Source: CAZADS01 sp964483985 (GTDB lineage Bacteria; Pseudomonadota; Alphaproteobacteria; Thalassobaculales; Thalassobaculaceae). Taken from it: a DNA stretch of 34,684 nucleotides. The DNA lies in the NCBI GenBank assembly GCA_964483985.1, contig CAZADS010000080.1:1-34684 (forward strand), given 5' to 3'. The notes below the pieces were generated by a model. The model had not been told where the DNA came from. It saw only the letters and a list, made by a program, of their open reading frames with translations, and made no database searches. This document shows, piece after piece, positions 33,049 to 34,684 of the stretch. How positions within the stretch are numbered: position 1 is the stretch's first letter; every line of letters starts with the position of its first letter. The translations under genes and the position numbers were made by a program.

Positions 33049-34684
33049 ATGACGCTTATTCCTATAGTTGCTTACGCAAACCGTTTTTCCTTAACTACGG
33101 GTGAAACCATTGAATTCAAAGTTTCTTGTACGTCAGATCACCCTTATGCTGCTAAACTTGTTCGAGTAATATCTGGCGACCCAAATCCAAATGGCCCAGG
33201 CATCATAGAAGAAGAAATTCCAGCTGATTTTTCGGGTCACCATAATTCGCGTTATCAATCCGTAAGACTTGGATCATTTATTAAAATAAATCCAAAGTTA
33301 GTTTTGAAAGACGTAAAAAGTTTTACTTTTGGAGCAACAATTTGGCCAACCACCCCGGAAAAACCCGATCAAGGGATTATCGCACGATATAACACCACTA
33401 CTAAACAAGGGTTTGCATTAGTAATTGGTCCAAAAGGGACCAGCGTTTTGATTGGTAATTCTAAGGGAGAAGTGGAAAGATTCGAAATCGGAAAGCCGCT
33501 TGGGGCTAAACGGTGGTATCGAATTTGGGCTTCATACAATCATGAAAAACACGAACTGCGAATTGGACAAAAACCAGTAATTACCAAGATAGATATGGAT
33601 GACTGTAATAGTATCACACTGTCAAATATACCAAACCCGAGCATTCCAATAGAGGCCCCTTTGACCATAGCGGCCCTCGGTGAAGAAACCATTGCTGGTC
33701 ATTTCAACGGAAAAATTGAGTGTCCTTTTGTATTAAATACACCACAAACATCGGACCTACGATTTCACTCAGATTCAATTGGATTACACCCACATCTCTT
33801 GGCAGCATGGGATTTTTCACAAGAGATGTCATCTTCAACAGCAATTGATTTAGGGGCCCATCAATTACACGGGGAAATATTAAACCTTCCCACAAGAGCC
33901 ATGAAGGGATCGACATGGGATGGAACTTCTTTCGATTGGACGCAACGGCCAGAGCATTATTCCGCCATATATTTTCACGATGATGACTTATATGATTGCG
34001 AATGGGAAACAGATTTTAGTTTTACAATTCCCGATGGATTTCGAAGTGGCGTCTATGCTGTAAAACTAAACTGTGCAGATGGGGCAGAGGAAATGGTTCC
34101 GTTTTTTATAACGGCTCCTATTAATCAAGCCCAATCACGGATTTGCGTTTTAATACCGACCTACACTTATACCGTTTATGCAAATATCGCTAGAGGTAAT
34201 ACGGACAACGAAATGCGCCAAAGGATGTCTGAGTGGAATACCAGTCAATGGACTACAGATGATCACAAACAATTTGCCCTATCTACTTACAATTATCATT
34301 CAGATGGAAGCGGTATAAGCTATTCTACTCGTCGAAGACCTATAATAACGATGCGGTCGAATGTGATTTCTTATCCAAACGTACCAGGATCTGGGTGCAG
34401 ACATTTTCCAGCAGATAGTCATTTATGGTATTGGCTAGAAACCAAAGGATTTGAATTCGATATCATTACGGACGATGAATTAAATAAGTATGGGGCCAAA
34501 TGTATCGATTGCTATGACGTTTTAATGACCTGCTCGCACCCCGAATATCACACCCCCCATTCGCTAATAGCCCTACAAGACTATGTCGATGAAGGGGGTC
34601 GAATGCTATATTTAGGCGGCAATGGATTTTATTGGAAGGTAGCAGTGAACGAGGCTTGGCCAGATGCAGTAGAAATTCGAAGAG
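33049..34684 (+). CDS. N,N-dimethylformamidase large-subunit-like hydrolase (cut by window end)
   Basis: An open frame of 545 complete codons runs off the right edge with no stop; GGAG stands about 9 bases before the ATG. Family members hydrolyse N,N-dimethylformamide-type amides with a mononuclear Fe(III) held by two Tyr and one Glu. Residues 1-85 form a beta domain ('AYANRFSLTTGETIEFKVS'). A LamG/concanavalin-like domain lies about 85-230 ('FTFGATIWP', 'RWYRIWASYN', 'GKIECPFVLN'). The catalytic part follows with 'VLIPTYTYTVYAN' (367-379), 'STYNYHSDG' (412-420), 'CSHPEYHT' (495-502) and 'GGRMLYLGGNGFYWK'. Candidate iron ligands are a Tyr at 372-377, Tyr414 or 416 and Glu499, by analogy in order and spacing. 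No small (alpha) subunit gene is visible upstream. The natural substrate may be another amide. Confidence 0.85.
   Translation, partial: MTLIPIVAYANRFSLTTGETIEFKVSCTSDHPYAAKLVRVISGDPNPNGPGIIEEEIPADFSGHHNSRYQSVRLGSFIKINPKLVLKDVKSFTFGATIWPTTPEKPDQGIIARYNTTTKQGFALVIGPKGTSVLIGNSKGEVERFEIGKPLGAKRWYRIWASYNHEKHELRIGQKPVITKIDMDDCNSITLSNIPNPSIPIEAPLTIAALGEETIAGHFNGKIECPFVLNTPQTSDLRFHSDSIGLHPHLLAAWDFSQEMSSSTAIDLGAHQLHGEILNLPTRAMKGSTWDGTSFDWTQRPEHYSAIYFHDDDLYDCEWETDFSFTIPDGFRSGVYAVKLNCADGAEEMVPFFITAPINQAQSRICVLIPTYTYTVYANIARGNTDNEMRQRMSEWNTSQWTTDDHKQFALSTYNYHSDGSGISYSTRRRPIITMRSNVISYPNVPGSGCRHFPADSHLWYWLETKGFEFDIITDDELNKYGAKCIDCYDVLMTCSHPEYHTPHSLIALQDYVDEGGRMLYLGGNGFYWKVAVNEAWPDAVEIRR

Noticed and set aside
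1..34684. tRNA, rRNA, CRISPR, insertion sequence, integrase or attachment site
   Set aside because: I looked for T-arm patterns, regular spaced repeats and recombinase motifs and saw none; a tRNA search program was not available.

Overview
The window looks like a piece of the chromosome of a free-living, AT-rich alphaproteobacterium, most likely a marine planktonic one. The alphaproteobacterial signs are the gene order RNase D - lptC - lptA - lptB - rpoN - ptsN, an MmcB-family gene, a DUF1491 gene and a 'YPPYNIEK'-type small heat-shock protein. The marine assignment is inferred from the low GC, from many Fe(II)/2-oxoglutarate oxygenases and from an N,N-dimethylformamidase-like gene. No rRNA, tRNA, CRISPR array, transposase or integrase was seen.

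Layout. (1) 1-1100: the left edge holds a cut-off leftward ORF, a perfect CRP-type palindrome (337-356) and a leftward gene of a family known mainly from marine phages. (2) 1604-4403: a double-CDGSH iron-sulfur protein, a CaiB/BaiF CoA-transferase and a TfdA-like oxygenase. (3) 4568-9830: RNase D, then the LPS-export genes lptC-lptA-lptB, then rpoN (sigma-54) and ptsN. The ribosome-hibernation gene hpf, usual between rpoN and ptsN, is absent. (4) 9946-13922: small heat-shock protein, MmcB-like nuclease-fold protein, a NUDT19-type Nudix protein, and a FAH-family plus metallo-beta-lactamase-fold pair. (5) 14106-16969: a tightly coupled leftward operon of a CmcJ/AsaB-type oxygenase, cobyric acid synthase (cobQ) and a cyclophilin. 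(6) 17144-24368: polA rightward, then nitroreductase, hemH, infC and thrS leftward. infC appears to start at the rare codon ATC. (7) 24739-26932: DUF1491, a decayed EamA transporter pseudogene and an alpha/beta hydrolase. (8) 27211-34684: an accessory, probably catabolic, region. It has two TauD/TfdA oxygenases, an EctD/PhyH-type oxygenase, two short-chain dehydrogenases and a cut-off N,N-dimethylformamidase large-subunit homologue. A lone fliG sits inside it.

How the parts work together. Regions 3 and 6 are ordinary housekeeping: envelope LPS transport, nitrogen-type sigma and PTS regulation, translation start, tRNA charging, heme and DNA repair. Regions 2, 5 and 8 give five distinct Fe(II)/2OG oxygenases in about 35 kb. 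The most interesting unit is the right end: [PhyH/EctD-like, SDR, SDR] diverging from [TauD, dimethylformamidase-like]. It suggests a route that oxidises and hydrolyses a small organic amide, methylamine-type or compatible-solute-like compound. The substrate cannot be read from the sequence.
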